DNA from: Sistotremastrum niveocremeum HHB9708
Taxonomy: Eukaryota; Basidiomycota; Agaricomycetes; Sistotremastrales; Sistotremastraceae
DNA: 64,000 bases
Direction of reading: 5' to 3'
Assembly: GCA_001630475.1 (NCBI GenBank)
Contig: KV419394.1
Coordinates: 62,001 to 126,000 of the forward strand
Shown: in pieces, positions 12,243 through 22,019 of the stretch
Layout: each line of letters starts with the position of its first letter
How positions within the stretch are numbered: the first letter of the stretch is position 1
Translations under genes and position numbers: made by a program
Notes under the pieces: generated by a model
Told to the model about the DNA's origin: nothing
Databases searched by the model: none
Seen by the model: only the letters and a program-made list of their open reading frames with translations

Positions 12243-13645
12243 TTAAACAGCATGCGACATTGACGTGGACGCGTCATCTTTGTCTCTTAGAGCCGCGGTA
12301 TCGCTTCCCAGTGTGTCAGAGTCGCACTGACTGTCCATCCGGAAGAGGAAACGTCGAACTGTCATCAGAGGATTCGCGGAGTGGCATTCTTGGTGGGAAT
12401 CTTGGTTCGGATTGAAGCTTTGGTAGTCAAGACTGCATAGCAATGATGTCAGAGTCGTTTGTCGGCGAAGAAGTTACGCACTGTTTGAGAGTAGAGTATA
12501 ATGTAGTCGACATGAGGCAGCCTATAGTTGGTCCCACCCAGTACTACGAATTACTGGTGAGATTACTACCAGTGAATCAGCGATAAGCGACATACCACCC
12601 AATGATCTCCTGCGAAGCCGCTGACAACAGCAGGCCCAAATGCGCGAGCGGAATTCAGGGCTGCACCGGTATAAACCACAGCGAACCTTCTCAAGATCAG
12701 CAACGGTGAGAAGAAACGATTAATGCTCGACGTACATATGAGTTGCCAGAAGTGTGAGCCCGATCCCAATCTGAGCGTCATCGGGGATTAGAGGTGAACG
12801 AAGCCTTCTTTCATCGGAGGACTCACGGGAGCGATAGCCGTGCTTCTATGTTTCTCGGCGGCAAGCATTTGTACGGAGAAGACGAGCTAACAGTGACATC
12901 AGTGTGAGAATTGAGGCCGAATGAAGGGAAGTCGATACCGCTGAGGTGGCTATGGCTTCAACGAAGACTCCTTGGGCTTTGGTCACGTTCGGCCCTAAGC
13001 CGACGCTGGATCGAGATCGTGAGCTGCTGCGGGAGGACGTAAGGACGATGACTCACTTGACGAATAGAGGTCCGGGAGTTAGAACTCTGAGCAGATATGA
13101 TGCAACGATACTTCCGCCGAGTTGAGCAATAAGAAAGAGTGCGAATCGAATCGGACTGATACATCCCGATAATAGAAGGGCAAGTGAGACTTGAGGATTG
13201 AAGACTCCCCCGGTAATACTAGAGGAAGTACAGGGCTCAGGCTGACACTCAGTGCAGAAAGCAAAGATGGATACACACCGAAAGAATAACCAGGCAGAAG
13301 CAAGTAGTGCGAAGCCCATGGAGACGGAGATGTACAACAGTTGTTCGACGCTCTGTGACGTCATTAGAAAATTAAGACGGCGAAGCCAAAAGGCACTCAC
13401 AGCGAACTGGTTCAAAGCCTGAGGATAATTCGGCATCGCAGCTTCTTCTACTGCGGCTTCCATGTGAGTGGAAAAGGCTGCTGCTTGAATACCTCCCATT
13501 CCCAGGACCAAAAAGAGAATCTGTCGGAATGTCAGAAAAGGTAAGCTCAGGGAAGGGTGAGAAGACATACTGTTCCCACGAACTCCAAGCATGCAGCAAG
13601 AAGATCAGTGCGAATAGAGGAAAGGTATCGACGAACGGCGGCCAT
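12243..13645 (-). CDS. Aquaporin-like membrane channel (MIP family), 311 residues
   Basis: This is a major intrinsic protein, a water or small-solute channel. Ten exons, read downward: 13645-13571, 13520-13401, 13352-13279, 13218-13057, 13005-12939, 12886-12827, 12770-12736, 12686-12596, 12543-12482 and 12432-12243. They sum to 312 codons. The start MAAVRRYLSS leads into TDLLAACLEFVGT|ILFLVLGMGG, the expected first helix. The first pore box is GGVFNPQVSLALLL (NPQ instead of NPA) and the second is TGAALNSARAFGPAV (NSA instead of NPA). Both retain the pore asparagine and the Arg after box two. The later helices VFVEAIATSA, STAIAPIGIGLTLLA and YWVGPTIG are in order. The cytosolic tail begins YQSFNPNQDS and is Ser/Asp-rich. 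The transport substrate is not predictable from these boxes. It is the first member of the cluster that continues at 14,663 and 20,204. Confidence 0.85.
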
Positions 13646-14662
13646 TGCGAGCTGAGGCGCAGAGATGGAAATGGATCTTCACTGACATTACAAGAGGCCG
13701 AACGTTCCATTAAATATGATCATATTGGCTGCCCACACCCTCGATTTCTCAGCCCAGCGAGGGCTTCTCGAAGGGACAAGCAAGGAGACTGAAAGTTCTC
13801 GAGTATGGTTTAGTCAAAGTTTGCTTCAAGAAGATGGCCCGGGTTATCCGTCGTTGGTGTGGCTTCCTTTCACCGACTCACAGCAACGACAAACTGGGTA
13901 TAGATTCCGCAGGCGATCGCTGTATATCCCTGAGAAGAAAGAAGCGAGCAGATTAAGGATGCATTTGAGTCGGATTAGTGAACAAGAACGGATCGAAAGC
14001 CGAGTTTTCTCTGGATGTCGAAAATGAATGAGAGCGTCGCAGGGTTGCGTAGGACAGTGAATCATGGACGTCAAGCTAAAGCATGACTATAAGGCCGGAT
14101 CCTTGAGCTGAAGGGACAAAAGAGGGAGTTCATCTGGATTGACGACATCAGGCACAAGACCGGAGAATGCGTCCAGTCGAGCTCTCACCTCCGCGCAAGA
14201 TTACAATGCCGACTATGAGCAACCTGGAAAACAGGGGGCTTCTCCACTCCAGGTCACTGAATACTAGTAATCAAATCCAGAAATAACTGTCGCGGATTTG
14301 AGAAGTATGCTTGGTTCGAGGCAAGCACCTCCGAGTCGCAACCGTCGAAGCCTCAGTCATCCGTGTTTCAATTTTCCGAATATATTCCAGAGCTCAATTA
14401 TCCATCGAGTGTGATTTCATGAGGCCACACACTAGGAGACTCCAGATGAAATTAACTTTCAGCGAAGGGAGTCAGAAACAGAGCTTGAACGTTTGAACGA
14501 CGAGAGCTTGAGCCGAATAGGCGCTCATCGGCTAACACTGACTCGCGATCGGACACTTCTTGGGAAGCTCTCTCACTCAATTTTCTCCATATGCGTGAAA
14601 TTCATATATATATATATATATTCGTATAAAAATACGGCGAAAACGATGCGAAAAGCATGATA
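13646..14662. other. Intergenic between aquaporin and aquaporin relic
   Basis: No gene was found. The part up to about 14,000 is the 5' flank of the aquaporin gene. An (AT)n run of about 17 bases lies at 14,604-14,620. The sequence from there to 14,662 matches the 3' flank of the aquaporin at 20,204 (TATATATTCG...AAAAATAC.GCGAAAA), so it is the old 3' UTR of the relic. Confidence 0.5.
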
Positions 14663-15358
14663 TCAATCTATGGCATTTGGAGGAATTTGAGAGTCCGTGC
14701 GGGTCTCGCGAGTGACTTTAATGGTTGTACTGGCGAAGGAGGGGCGTCCCAGGGACGTATTATATGCGAAGGAGAAACGTTTGATCGTGGTTCGTGTTGG
14801 GTGTCCTGATTGGGATTGAGATTCTGGTATTTTGGTCCAGTAGTCGAGTGAATAAAAGAGATTTGAGAAGCAAAAACGAGCGCTTACTGCTTGAGAGCGG
14901 AATAGAGCGCCGTGGAGGACAGGAACCCAACAGTGGGCCCGAACCAGTACTATTAACAGTCATCAGGATCACTAGTAATAACGTTGAAATCAATACGCAC
15001 GATCCAGTAGATAGCAGGGAATCCGCTGAAATCAGCGAGTCCAAGACCTCGAGGAGAATAGAGGGCGGCTGCTGTGAAGAGAAATGCGAAGCTGAGGGCT
15101 CGGATCCGTGAAATATTCCCGAAACAGAGGTCTTTGGACTACAGATGGCATGCGAAGAGAGAGTCCGATGGCAATTGGCGCAATAGCAGTGCTTGTATGT
15201 TTCTCCGCAGCGCAGATGAGAACAGCAAATACGAGCTAGTTGAAAGCATATGAGTCGGGCTCGAGACGTTCATAATGAAAGCAGAAACATACAGCTGCGG
15301 TTACGATGGCTTCAATGAAAAGACCCTAGAAAGAACTAAGATTTGGCCCTCAAGCTGT
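14663..15358 (-). pseudogene. Truncated aquaporin relic (3' half only)
   Basis: This minus-strand segment aligns with the last exons and 3' flank of the aquaporin at 20,204-20,935. It retains GLFIEAI, STAIAPI.IGL and a tail beginning YQNLNPNQD. The second pore box region reads ALYSPRGLGLADFSGF where the intact paralogue has ALNSARALGPAVFSGF, so the pore Asn and Ala are lost. The C-terminal tail changes frame relative to the paralogue after NPNQD, so the homologous end (SLGRPSFAST, TRETRTDSQIPPNA) lies in another frame. The first helices and the NPQ box are absent. Homology stops at about 15,358, exactly where the 4.7-kb duplicated block begins. It is a dead host gene, not a channel. Confidence 0.8.
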
Positions 15359-16624
15359 GGGCTTTCCCCGTGAGGATGGCCAATTAGTTGTTTCATCGAG
15401 GGAATCGCAGAATATTGATTTACGTTTGGCCATTGAATGCCTTAGCCTTTGTCGTTGTGTTCCATTCCATGTGGCATCCAATTCCCGTTGATTCCCCTCG
15501 ACCTGCTCCCCTAAAACTTCCGGTCTTTTGCTCCAATCCATGGCGCGATAGCTTGTCCAGTGGCACGATAGCATATAGCGAGTCTATGAGATGGCGTAAG
15601 GGTTATGCTTGATAGTGGATACGTGCTGGCGCGTTGGCTCGGTCAGTCGGGATCCTCGGTCCATATTTTGGAATCAAAATCTTCAAAATTGCGATTTTTC
15701 GTTGTTGCGACCCATCCAAGGATTCAGACACAGACTCCAATGCGTTAAGAAAGGGGATTGGAAGGAGATATCGATGCTCGATCGAGATTCTGGGTGGACG
15801 ACCTTGAGCGGACTGTTTTGGTCACAACTTCAAAGACCGACCTTTCTCTCCACGACAACAGCAGCCGCGGCACTTCCGCCTTAAGCATAAGATACATCAT
15901 AGACATCTCTTGAAGAGCCACTCTGTCCATTGTGGCCGTTGACTTGAACGCTTAATTCAAAAATTTCTGCAGAGGTTCCCCCTCTTTTAGGGTTTTGTCG
16001 CCTTGCAAAAAAAGCCTTCTGTTCTTGTGAGTTGATTTGACGCCTTCGTATCTTCATGCTTGTCATTGATTCACCCTCTTGCAGCGTAGCAACATAGCAT
16101 TAATGGACCCAATGTGTTGGCACTGGGGATGACGGCTCACGGCCCAAGAAATGTGGGCTCCGCCCAAATCAAAGCCTCAATCTCTGTCGGGGAGATAGGG
16201 CATGAAGATCAATGGTGAGTTGACAGTATATCTTGAGGTCTTCTATCGAAAAAAAAGCCATCTTCTCAGCAGTAGGGGCCAATTATTCTCTTGAGCGAAG
16301 GGCGCTTCTTTGGGTACGTCTTGATCTTTAATATTCATCTGACGTCTTTTGAAGACTTTTTGAATCAGATATGAGAGCATCTCAGCCATTCAGTGCATTG
16401 TTCATGGCAGAACAAATCCATTCAGCACCGCGGGTACTGGGATCATGACAGGCGAAACCAAGTCACAGCGCTATTATCCGGGCCCGAGCGTTAGTTTCCC
16501 ACGGAGGCTGGACTTGATTCAGAATATAGTTGTGCATTGGGAAGGACACCACAAGACACAAGGTACGTCTGTAAGACTCATGAAAGATTTGAAAGAGCCC
16601 TGAAGAAGTGTTCTGGTTGCGTGT
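15359..16624. other. Left part of duplication arm A without supported gene
   Basis: Open frames here (15,350-15,574, 15,609-15,884 and 15,745-15,930) have partners in arm B, but the matching frames diverge by frameshifts. The sequence therefore does not look under coding constraint. Only a short minus-strand segment (KAEVPRLLLSWRERSVFEVV) reads the same in both arms. Confidence 0.45.
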
Positions 16625-16822
16625 TCAGCCTCTTTGAGGCAGCCTGCGTCGTCGAGTGATGTTGCCAGACATGGTCGAGCAACGATGAGCTCTCTTCGTG
16701 AGACGTGCAGAGCAGTGGGCACACCATCCACACCCGTTCTTCCCGCCACTGGTTGTGCCCCGCTTCACCGCCGAGCCTGGCCAAGCCGCCCTCCGGCCGG
16801 TTGACTTCTTCCCGGTTACCAC
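16625..16822 (-). CDS. Possible small zinc-finger-like frame (arm A copy)
   Basis: This 65-codon minus-strand frame contains CGWCAHCSARLTKRAHRCS followed by ITRRRR, a Cys/His spacing that could bind zinc next to a basic patch. The arm B copy (48,009-48,287) keeps the frame with almost no change (one Pro/Leu difference near the end). A second minus-strand frame through the same bases (16,578-16,856; ERVWMVCPLLCTSHEESSS) is equally conserved, as is a third at 16,519-16,749. Because the whole segment is nearly identical between arms, conservation does not tell which frame, if any, is coding. Confidence 0.2.
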   Translation of the reverse strand: MVTGKKSTGRRAAWPGSAVKRGTTSGGKNGCGWCAHCSARLTKRAHRCSTMSGNITRRRRLPQRG

Positions 16823-17351
16823 ATCCTCGTTTGCTTGCGTTCCTGTTCTCTGACATCTAATATCGTCGGTTCACATTCCTATCACCGTGCGCCACCCTCC
16901 CACCAGTTGTTTCGGCCGGTTTTCATGCCTTTCCGTTGCCGGCTTTCAGAGCAGGATCTCACTCAAAATTTAAGCTTTCTGCTTCCGAAACTGGGCTGCA
17001 TCATTCCCGGACTCATTTATGGTCATTATGATAACCCAGGCACCGCGCACCATCTCCAGCATTGCGTCTTCTATGTGGTTGTATTTGCAAAGCGCGGGTC
17101 GTAAGAAGATCGAAACCAGAGGAACGGCCCATCAGAAATTCTAAACACGCGTCCGCGGCATCCCCCTGTTTTGCCTTTCACCATTCCGAATTGGCGCGAC
17201 CCTTACCGTTTAAATCTGCTCTATTTCGTAAAAAAGAAAGGGGATATAAAAATGGCTCGGAGCAATAAACTGCTCTGTTCCGTACCACGATCATCCTCCC
17301 AGTACTCTCTTGAAGCACTCCTCCGACGTCCAACGTACTGCGCGACGCACA

Positions 17352-18011
17352 ATGCGTGAAAGCTCTCGCTGGACATTCCCTTCCATCGAATTCGTCTATG
17401 CCCTGAGGTTCCTTCCTCCGGGGGTCCAAATGGGCGTGAGAGACCACCCTGTATTCTTCCCCAGTCCAGTATATCAAGAAGTGCCTGTCTTTGCACAACA
17501 TCCGACTCAACAATTCCCTCCCCTTATCGTCTGTTGTCTTTTCCAACACTTGAATTCATTGATTCACTTTCCTGGTAGAATTACGCCGGTGCTCCTACGT
17601 CCCCTACGCATGGGAATGCTATCCAACCTACACATACCCCGGACATGCCGCATCCGCCGACTCCCCTCCTAGCACCCGTTGATCTCCCCGAGTTGAGACC
17701 GGTCTCTCCCTTAGACTTGGGCGAGAGGCTCGTACCTATCGTCGAAGAAGATATCGCAGCCGAACGACCAAGGGATCACGATTATGATGAGCGGAACGGG
17801 GGCGTTGGAGGCAGCCCTCGCGCGCATTCAACGTCAATTAGAAGTTCGAGGTCGAGGAAACGGAAGGCGAATGTGGTTGCACGGCTGATCCTTGTACGTC
17901 CTCGTCTTCCTTTGATCAGCGATATGCACTAATTTAGTCTTGTGCAAGCAAGTCCCCGATGAACTGGAACGATCCGCAGAACCCAGCCAGTCGCAAGTTG
18001 CTAAGGCTTAG
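17352..18011 (+). CDS. Orphan FPSI/HPVFFP-family protein, arm A copy, 184 residues
   Basis: Exons are 17352-17528, 17579-17893 and 17949-18011. All junctions are phase 0 with GT-AG borders (first donor GTCTGT), and the sum is 185 codons. The conserved N-terminal block is FPSIEFVYALRFLPPGVQM, then HPVFFPSPVYQEVPVFAQHP. Exon 2 holds MPHPPTPLLAPVDLPELRP, an acidic stretch around IVEEDIAAERPRDHDYDE, and a basic end (SRSRKRKANVVARLIL). Exon 3 adds QVPDELERSAEPSQSQVAKA. A TATA-like GGGATATAAAAATGG lies about 110 bases upstream. Relatives are the gene at 11,397 and the inverted copy at 46,910. It is convergent with the MYND gene at 18,447, and that tail-to-tail pair is preserved in arm B. There is no known domain; KRKAN could serve as a nuclear localisation signal. 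Confidence 0.65.
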
Positions 18012-18446
18012 AGTCCGCCATGGATACTCGCCCCCTAAGACGGTTTAGCTTCTCATTGGGATCAGCGGGTTCTAGCGCTGGCGCTTCATATAGCTCAGAC
18101 AGGCCATCTTCTTTGGTTCCTGTTTCGTCTCTATGTTCATATCCCTCTCCGACGCGTTTATTCATGTGGATGCCCATCTTTGTTCAAAATTTGACACAAT
18201 TCATCGCGAAGCCTTCGCCCCTTATCTTGTTGTTCATTATTGATGCCTTTCCTTCATATGCTCTCCTGCTTTCTTCTCGTGTCTACGTTAGCAATGTCTC
18301 GAAAATGCGCAAAATCACATTGTAACTCGGATGGAGGTTAATATATTCATTTCTTGGATTACATCGCTAAGCATAAAGTTATTCCAGAGAAGAAAGTAAA
18401 TTTGAGGCCCGGCGAACATCAAAAAGCAACGTTGCAAGGGTAAGTA
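18012..18446. other. Convergent 3' region between orphan gene and MYND gene
   Basis: Both neighbours end into this 435-base stretch, so it should contain two 3' UTRs and terminators. A plus-strand frame (18,020-18,325; MDTRPLRRFSFSLGSAGSS) has a partner in arm B (46,524-46,901) that agrees for about 45 residues and then shifts frame. I therefore do not call it a gene. Confidence 0.45.
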
Positions 18447-19715
18447 TCATTCCGGGGGGAAAAAGTGATCATGGATGAAGGCTGAAATAAGTCCAAAAAG
18501 GCATAGCCATTGAGTTTGATTGTCGGCATTCTTGGGAAAGATGTCTCGATTATGAGTCTTCAGCACGCGTTTAAGGAAGTATCGTTCGGGTTTGGCAGAT
18601 TTCAGTTGAGACTTGACGATGTAGTCAAAGATATCATCGTTTTCGGCCGCGGTATGGAGTCGAGAGGGAGAGATCAGTTGCTCTTTGAACAACTTACAAT
18701 AGAAGTTTTTGAGATGCTTCAGTTCCGACCTATCTCGGCAGTTGGCAAATCCGTAAGGAATAAGGCTGGAGGGCTCGGGCTCGCCGTCTTGACACAACAC
18801 CCAAGCTTTGAGATACCAAACGGGCGCGATCCAATTGGGAGATTGGGATAACACGACTTCGAAATCGTCGGGCATACTGCGTCGAGCAGCACTGAGACCC
18901 TTTTGATCCATGAGAGCAATGAGCGACGAAGACGAATAAGCTTCGCAAAACTCGTCGAACGTGCAATTAGCCATCAAGGCGTTATAGAGAGCATGCACTG
19001 GAAGGCCATACTCGTCTGGGCAGACGCAAAATCCTAATTTTAACCAAACTTCGGTGAACCTCAGGATGGAGGGTACCGAAGAGCCACTGAAGCGCTTCAC
19101 CATGAACACAGTCAGATATGCTTGATAACAGAAGCGCTTATCGTCGCTCGATTCCTCCATCTCCTTGCTCATATCCTCCAAAGTGTCCGTCGCCGGTCGT
19201 CCCAGTTCTGTCCATAAACTAAGCTTGAAGGCGTCCTCGAGTTCTGTCATTCCTGGTACGAGCTCACGATTGTCTGGGTCAAAGACCTGTGGATTCTTGC
19301 GGAGCCAAAGAAAGTCCGGTCCAGAATCTTTTCCGGCCTTCCTATACGCCTCCACCAGCTCCTCGTGAAGTCTCCCTCTAATCTGCCACTTGTGAACCGT
19401 ATAAGGCTTCACGCCGAACTGTATGAAAACGTCTCCGTAGATGCGGCGTAGGATCGCGACATCTGCTCGGATGGGAACTCTGGCAAAACCGTAGTCAAAT
19501 CTGAGGGCATCCATGTCTGCCCAGTCCTCACGTCCGAGGACAATGGCTGCGGCGAGTCGATCTGCATGGGTGATTTCGCGTCCTGGGGTATCACAATCGA
19601 GGATGTGACAGATCCAATCTTGAGATTGGCATTGTTGGCTGCAATAAGCTTGTCGTGAGCATCCGGTGCAGGTTTTCTTTGTCGGAGTACCACAGACTGC
19701 ACAGGAACGCGTCAT
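18447..19715 (-). CDS. MYND-type zinc finger protein, arm A copy, 422 residues
   Basis: This single-exon gene starts MTRSCAVCGTPTKKTC and carries a MYND finger at residues 5-42: C5-x2-C8, C16-x2-C19, YC25-x3-C29, then H37 and C41 in DWICHILDC. MYND fingers bind proline-rich peptides in partner proteins. The remaining 370 residues have no domain I can name. They are rich in Trp/Asp/Leu and contain the segments VHKWQIRGRLHEEL, KDSGPDFLWLRKNPQVFD, SYSSSSLIALM-like SSSSLIALMDQKG, and IPYGFANCRDRSE. There is no membrane segment. Relatives at 45,205 (intact) and 43,439 (disrupted) align end to end, including about 340 bp of promoter. Single-exon MYND proteins of this size are a known expanded class in mushrooms; their targets are unknown. 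Confidence 0.85.
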   Translation of the reverse strand: MTRSCAVCGTPTKKTCTGCSRQAYCSQQCQSQDWICHILDCDTPGREITHADRLAAAIVLGREDWADMDALRFDYGFARVPIRADVAILRRIYGDVFIQFGVKPYTVHKWQIRGRLHEELVEAYRKAGKDSGPDFLWLRKNPQVFDPDNRELVPGMTELEDAFKLSLWTELGRPATDTLEDMSKEMEESSDDKRFCYQAYLTVFMVKRFSGSSVPSILRFTEVWLKLGFCVCPDEYGLPVHALYNALMANCTFDEFCEAYSSSSLIALMDQKGLSAARRSMPDDFEVVLSQSPNWIAPVWYLKAWVLCQDGEPEPSSLIPYGFANCRDRSELKHLKNFYCKLFKEQLISPSRLHTAAENDDIFDYIVKSQLKSAKPERYFLKRVLKTHNRDIFPKNADNQTQWLCLFGLISAFIHDHFFPPE

Positions 19716-20059
19716 CTTTTTCGGGGTGGAGGGGACTGCTGATCGTTGGACTCTCTAGAATTCATAGTGAGTCAGGCACTCAATTCTGAGTTGCAAGACA
19801 TTGAACACCTGAAAAAGAACCGGATGCTTTTGATGGCTCTGCCCCTTGCTGCTCGATCCAGCTGAGTAGAGTTCAACTTTCAAGTTTCAACGCCACTGGA
19901 TGGTCAACGACACTGGATACACGTTGAGCAAAAGGCAGAGACAGACTGCCATATAAGTTACAAACATGAATGGACCAGACTTTTCTGAAGGACTAGCAGA
20001 CGGCTCACGTGCCCGCCAGTCGAACGACTGTTGAAACGTTGAAGTGCAGGACAAGCGCG

Positions 20060-20067
20060 TGACGTCA
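20060..20067. promoter_or_regulatory. CRE-like palindrome upstream of MYND gene A
   Basis: TGACGTCA, the full ATF/CREB-type palindrome, lies 345 bases upstream of the MYND start at 19,715. It is kept at the same distance upstream of the arm B MYND gene (44,856-44,863). The third copy has TGACATGA at the matching place. It marks the edge of the duplicated block. Confidence 0.4.
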
Positions 20068-20203
20068 CGCATTTTAAGCAGACGATTAATTCGATCTCGC
20101 TCATTTGTGTGTCCACGGAAGATCAATGCATAGTTGAAATGATATTTGTATTCCATATATATTCGAATAAAAATACAGCGAAAAACATTCGATGACCATG
20201 ATA

Positions 20204-21511
20204 TCAAACCATGGCATTCGGAGGAATCTGAGAGTCTGTGCGGGTCTCGCGAGTGACTTCAACAGTTGCACTCGCGAAGGACGGGCGTTCCAGAGACGTA
20301 TTAGATGCAATCGAGAAGCGTTTCAGTGTCTCCGAGACGGAGGATCCAGAGTGTTGTTCATAGTGGGAGTCCTGGTTTGGATTGAGATTCTGGTATTTTA
20401 ATCTAGTGATCGAATTAATGAGAGAGATCAGAATTGACGAGCATAAATGAGCACTTACTGCTTGAGAGCGGAATAGAGTGCCGTAGAGAAGAGGGAGCCA
20501 AGAGTGGGCCCAACCCAGTACTAATGACAAACATCAGCATTGTTTGTGGTAACAGCGAAATCAATACGCACGATCCAGTGGATGGTAGGGAAGCCGCTGA
20601 AAACAGCGGGTCCAAGAGCCCTAGCGGAATTGAGGGCGGCTCCGGTGAAAAGGACCGCGAAGCTGGGGACTCAGGTCAGGAAAGTATTGCGGAAGCGGTG
20701 GGTTTGGGACTTACAGATGGCAAGCAAAGAGTGTAAGTCCGATACCAATTGGTGCAATGGCAGTGCTTTTATGTTTCTCCGCAGCGAGCATGAGAACAGC
20801 AAATACAAGCTAATTGAAAGAGCATGAGTCGGGCTTGAAGCATGCATTATAAAGGAAGAACATACAGCGGCGGTTCCAATGGCTTCAATGAAAAGACCTT
20901 GAACAGCGCTAACATTTGGCCCTAAAGCGACGCTGTGGATAGCTCAGCAACGTACTATCGTCAAGACGATGAAATACTGACTTTACGAACAAGGGCCCAG
21001 GAAGTATTGCTTTGAGGAGTGCCGAGGCGATAATGCTTCCCACTATCTGAGCCACAATGTAGAAACTGAATCGGATTGGACTGATGCACCCGGTGAGGAG
21101 CAAGGCGAGGGCCACCTGGGGATTGAAGACACCACCCGTGACACTAGAGAAATATTGATATGGTTTAGAACCGGACAAACAATGGGAACGTACCGAAAGA
21201 AGAGCCAGGCAGAAGTCAATAGCGCGAAACCCATGGAGCATGAAATGTATAACAACTGGTCGATTCCCTGTACATTGATTAGTTCCAGGATCACACTTCG
21301 TGCAAAGGACAAGACGTACTGCGACAGAGTTGATAGCTTGTGGTCCAGATAAGCTACCATTTTGCGACGCTTTAGCCGTTAAAGTGTTGGAATAAGCAGC
21401 AGCCTGGATCCCGCCAAGCCCGAGGAGTAAGAATAGCACGGTGCCCACTAGCTCCATTGCAGCTGCAGTGGCATCGATTTTAAGTTGAGCACGAGAGGCC
21501 TTGAACATCAT
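20204..21511 (-). CDS. Aquaporin-like membrane channel (MIP family), second copy
   Basis: This is a complete paralogue of the aquaporin at 12,243. It starts MMFKASRAQLKIDATAAAME and runs into LVGTVLFLLLGLGGIQAAAY. The first pore box is GGVFNPQVALALLLTGCIS (NPQ) and the second is TGAALNSARALGPAVFSG (NSA). The helices GLFIEAIGTAA, STAIAPIGIGLTLFA and YWVGPTLGSLFSTALYS follow. The tail starts YQNLNPNQDS and ends TRETRTDSQIPPNAMV. Exons join in the same phases as the first gene, with one difference: there is no intron between STAIAP and IGIGL, where the first gene has one. The 3' flank contains an AT-rich stretch shared with the relic at 14,663. The Copia element at 21,848 lies 336 bp upstream of its start, in what should be its promoter region. 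Confidence 0.85.
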
Positions 21512-21847
21512 GAAACAGGAAGCTTGATGTGAAAGAATGTGACAGAAGCAAACTGAGGACAATGAGAATCGTCTGGCACAACGGAGTATTTATATCGTCT
21601 TGATCCTCAATCCGAGACATAGTTTCGGAAGTAAAACCGAAAGACTCAGAATTGTTGCCGAACGCTTGAGCTTTTCTTCTAGCATCCGAGACATGGAAAC
21701 AATTCAGTCTTGAATTCAGAGAAAGTGGCGCCCATGGTCCGAGACATCCAAGCCGCGCGGTTCTGCAGCCGTTGTTTGAACGGCACACGGACAATTGAAT
21801 GTGAATAGAGCAGTCAACGGGTATTGACTCATAGAATTTGACGGGTG
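21512..21847. other. Promoter region of the second aquaporin
   Basis: This 336-base stretch lies between the aquaporin start and the LTR element. It is free of supported genes. It ends in the 5-bp target-site duplicate GGGTG (21,843-21,847). Confidence 0.5.
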
Positions 21848-21981
21848 TATTAGGATATGGAGAGCAACGAGCGCGAGTGGATGGCAAGACGAGGTGAAAT
21901 TTTCCTACTACAAATATTTGTATGTACAGTAGCGGAGTTCGAAATCAAGAAGTTGTACCCGATAACTCCATAACTCCAACA
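21848..21981 (-). repeat. 3' LTR of the Copia element
   Basis: 134-bp terminal repeat, identical to 23,198-23,331. It is preceded on its outer side by GGGTG, the target-site duplicate. Confidence 0.9.
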
Positions 21982-22019
21982 CTCCCCTTCAACTCTTGCA
22001 TTTTGAACTCCCCTTGAAG

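Larger units (their letters stand above)
15358..20068. repeat. Segmental duplication, arm A (inverted copy at 44,855-49,571)
   Basis: This 4.7-kb block recurs in reverse complement at 44,855-49,571. The outer left edge is TGTGGGCTTTCCCCGTGAGGATGG here, matched by CCATCCTCACGGGGAAAGCCC at 49,55x-49,571. The right edge is GTGACGTCACGCGCTTGTCC read on the minus strand, matched at 44,855. It carries an orphan FPSI-family gene (+), a MYND gene (-) and a zinc-finger-like open frame (-), all kept in the same relative arrangement in arm B. Identity is uneven: about 16,500-18,000 is nearly identical, while both ends and the MYND gene have clearly drifted. Arm A sits exactly between the truncated aquaporin relic and the 3' flank of the intact aquaporin. 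Confidence 0.85.

Noticed and set aside
14604-14620. (AT)n run as a transposon footprint
   Set aside because: The surrounding bases match the 3' flank of the intact aquaporin, so it is an ordinary UTR microsatellite.
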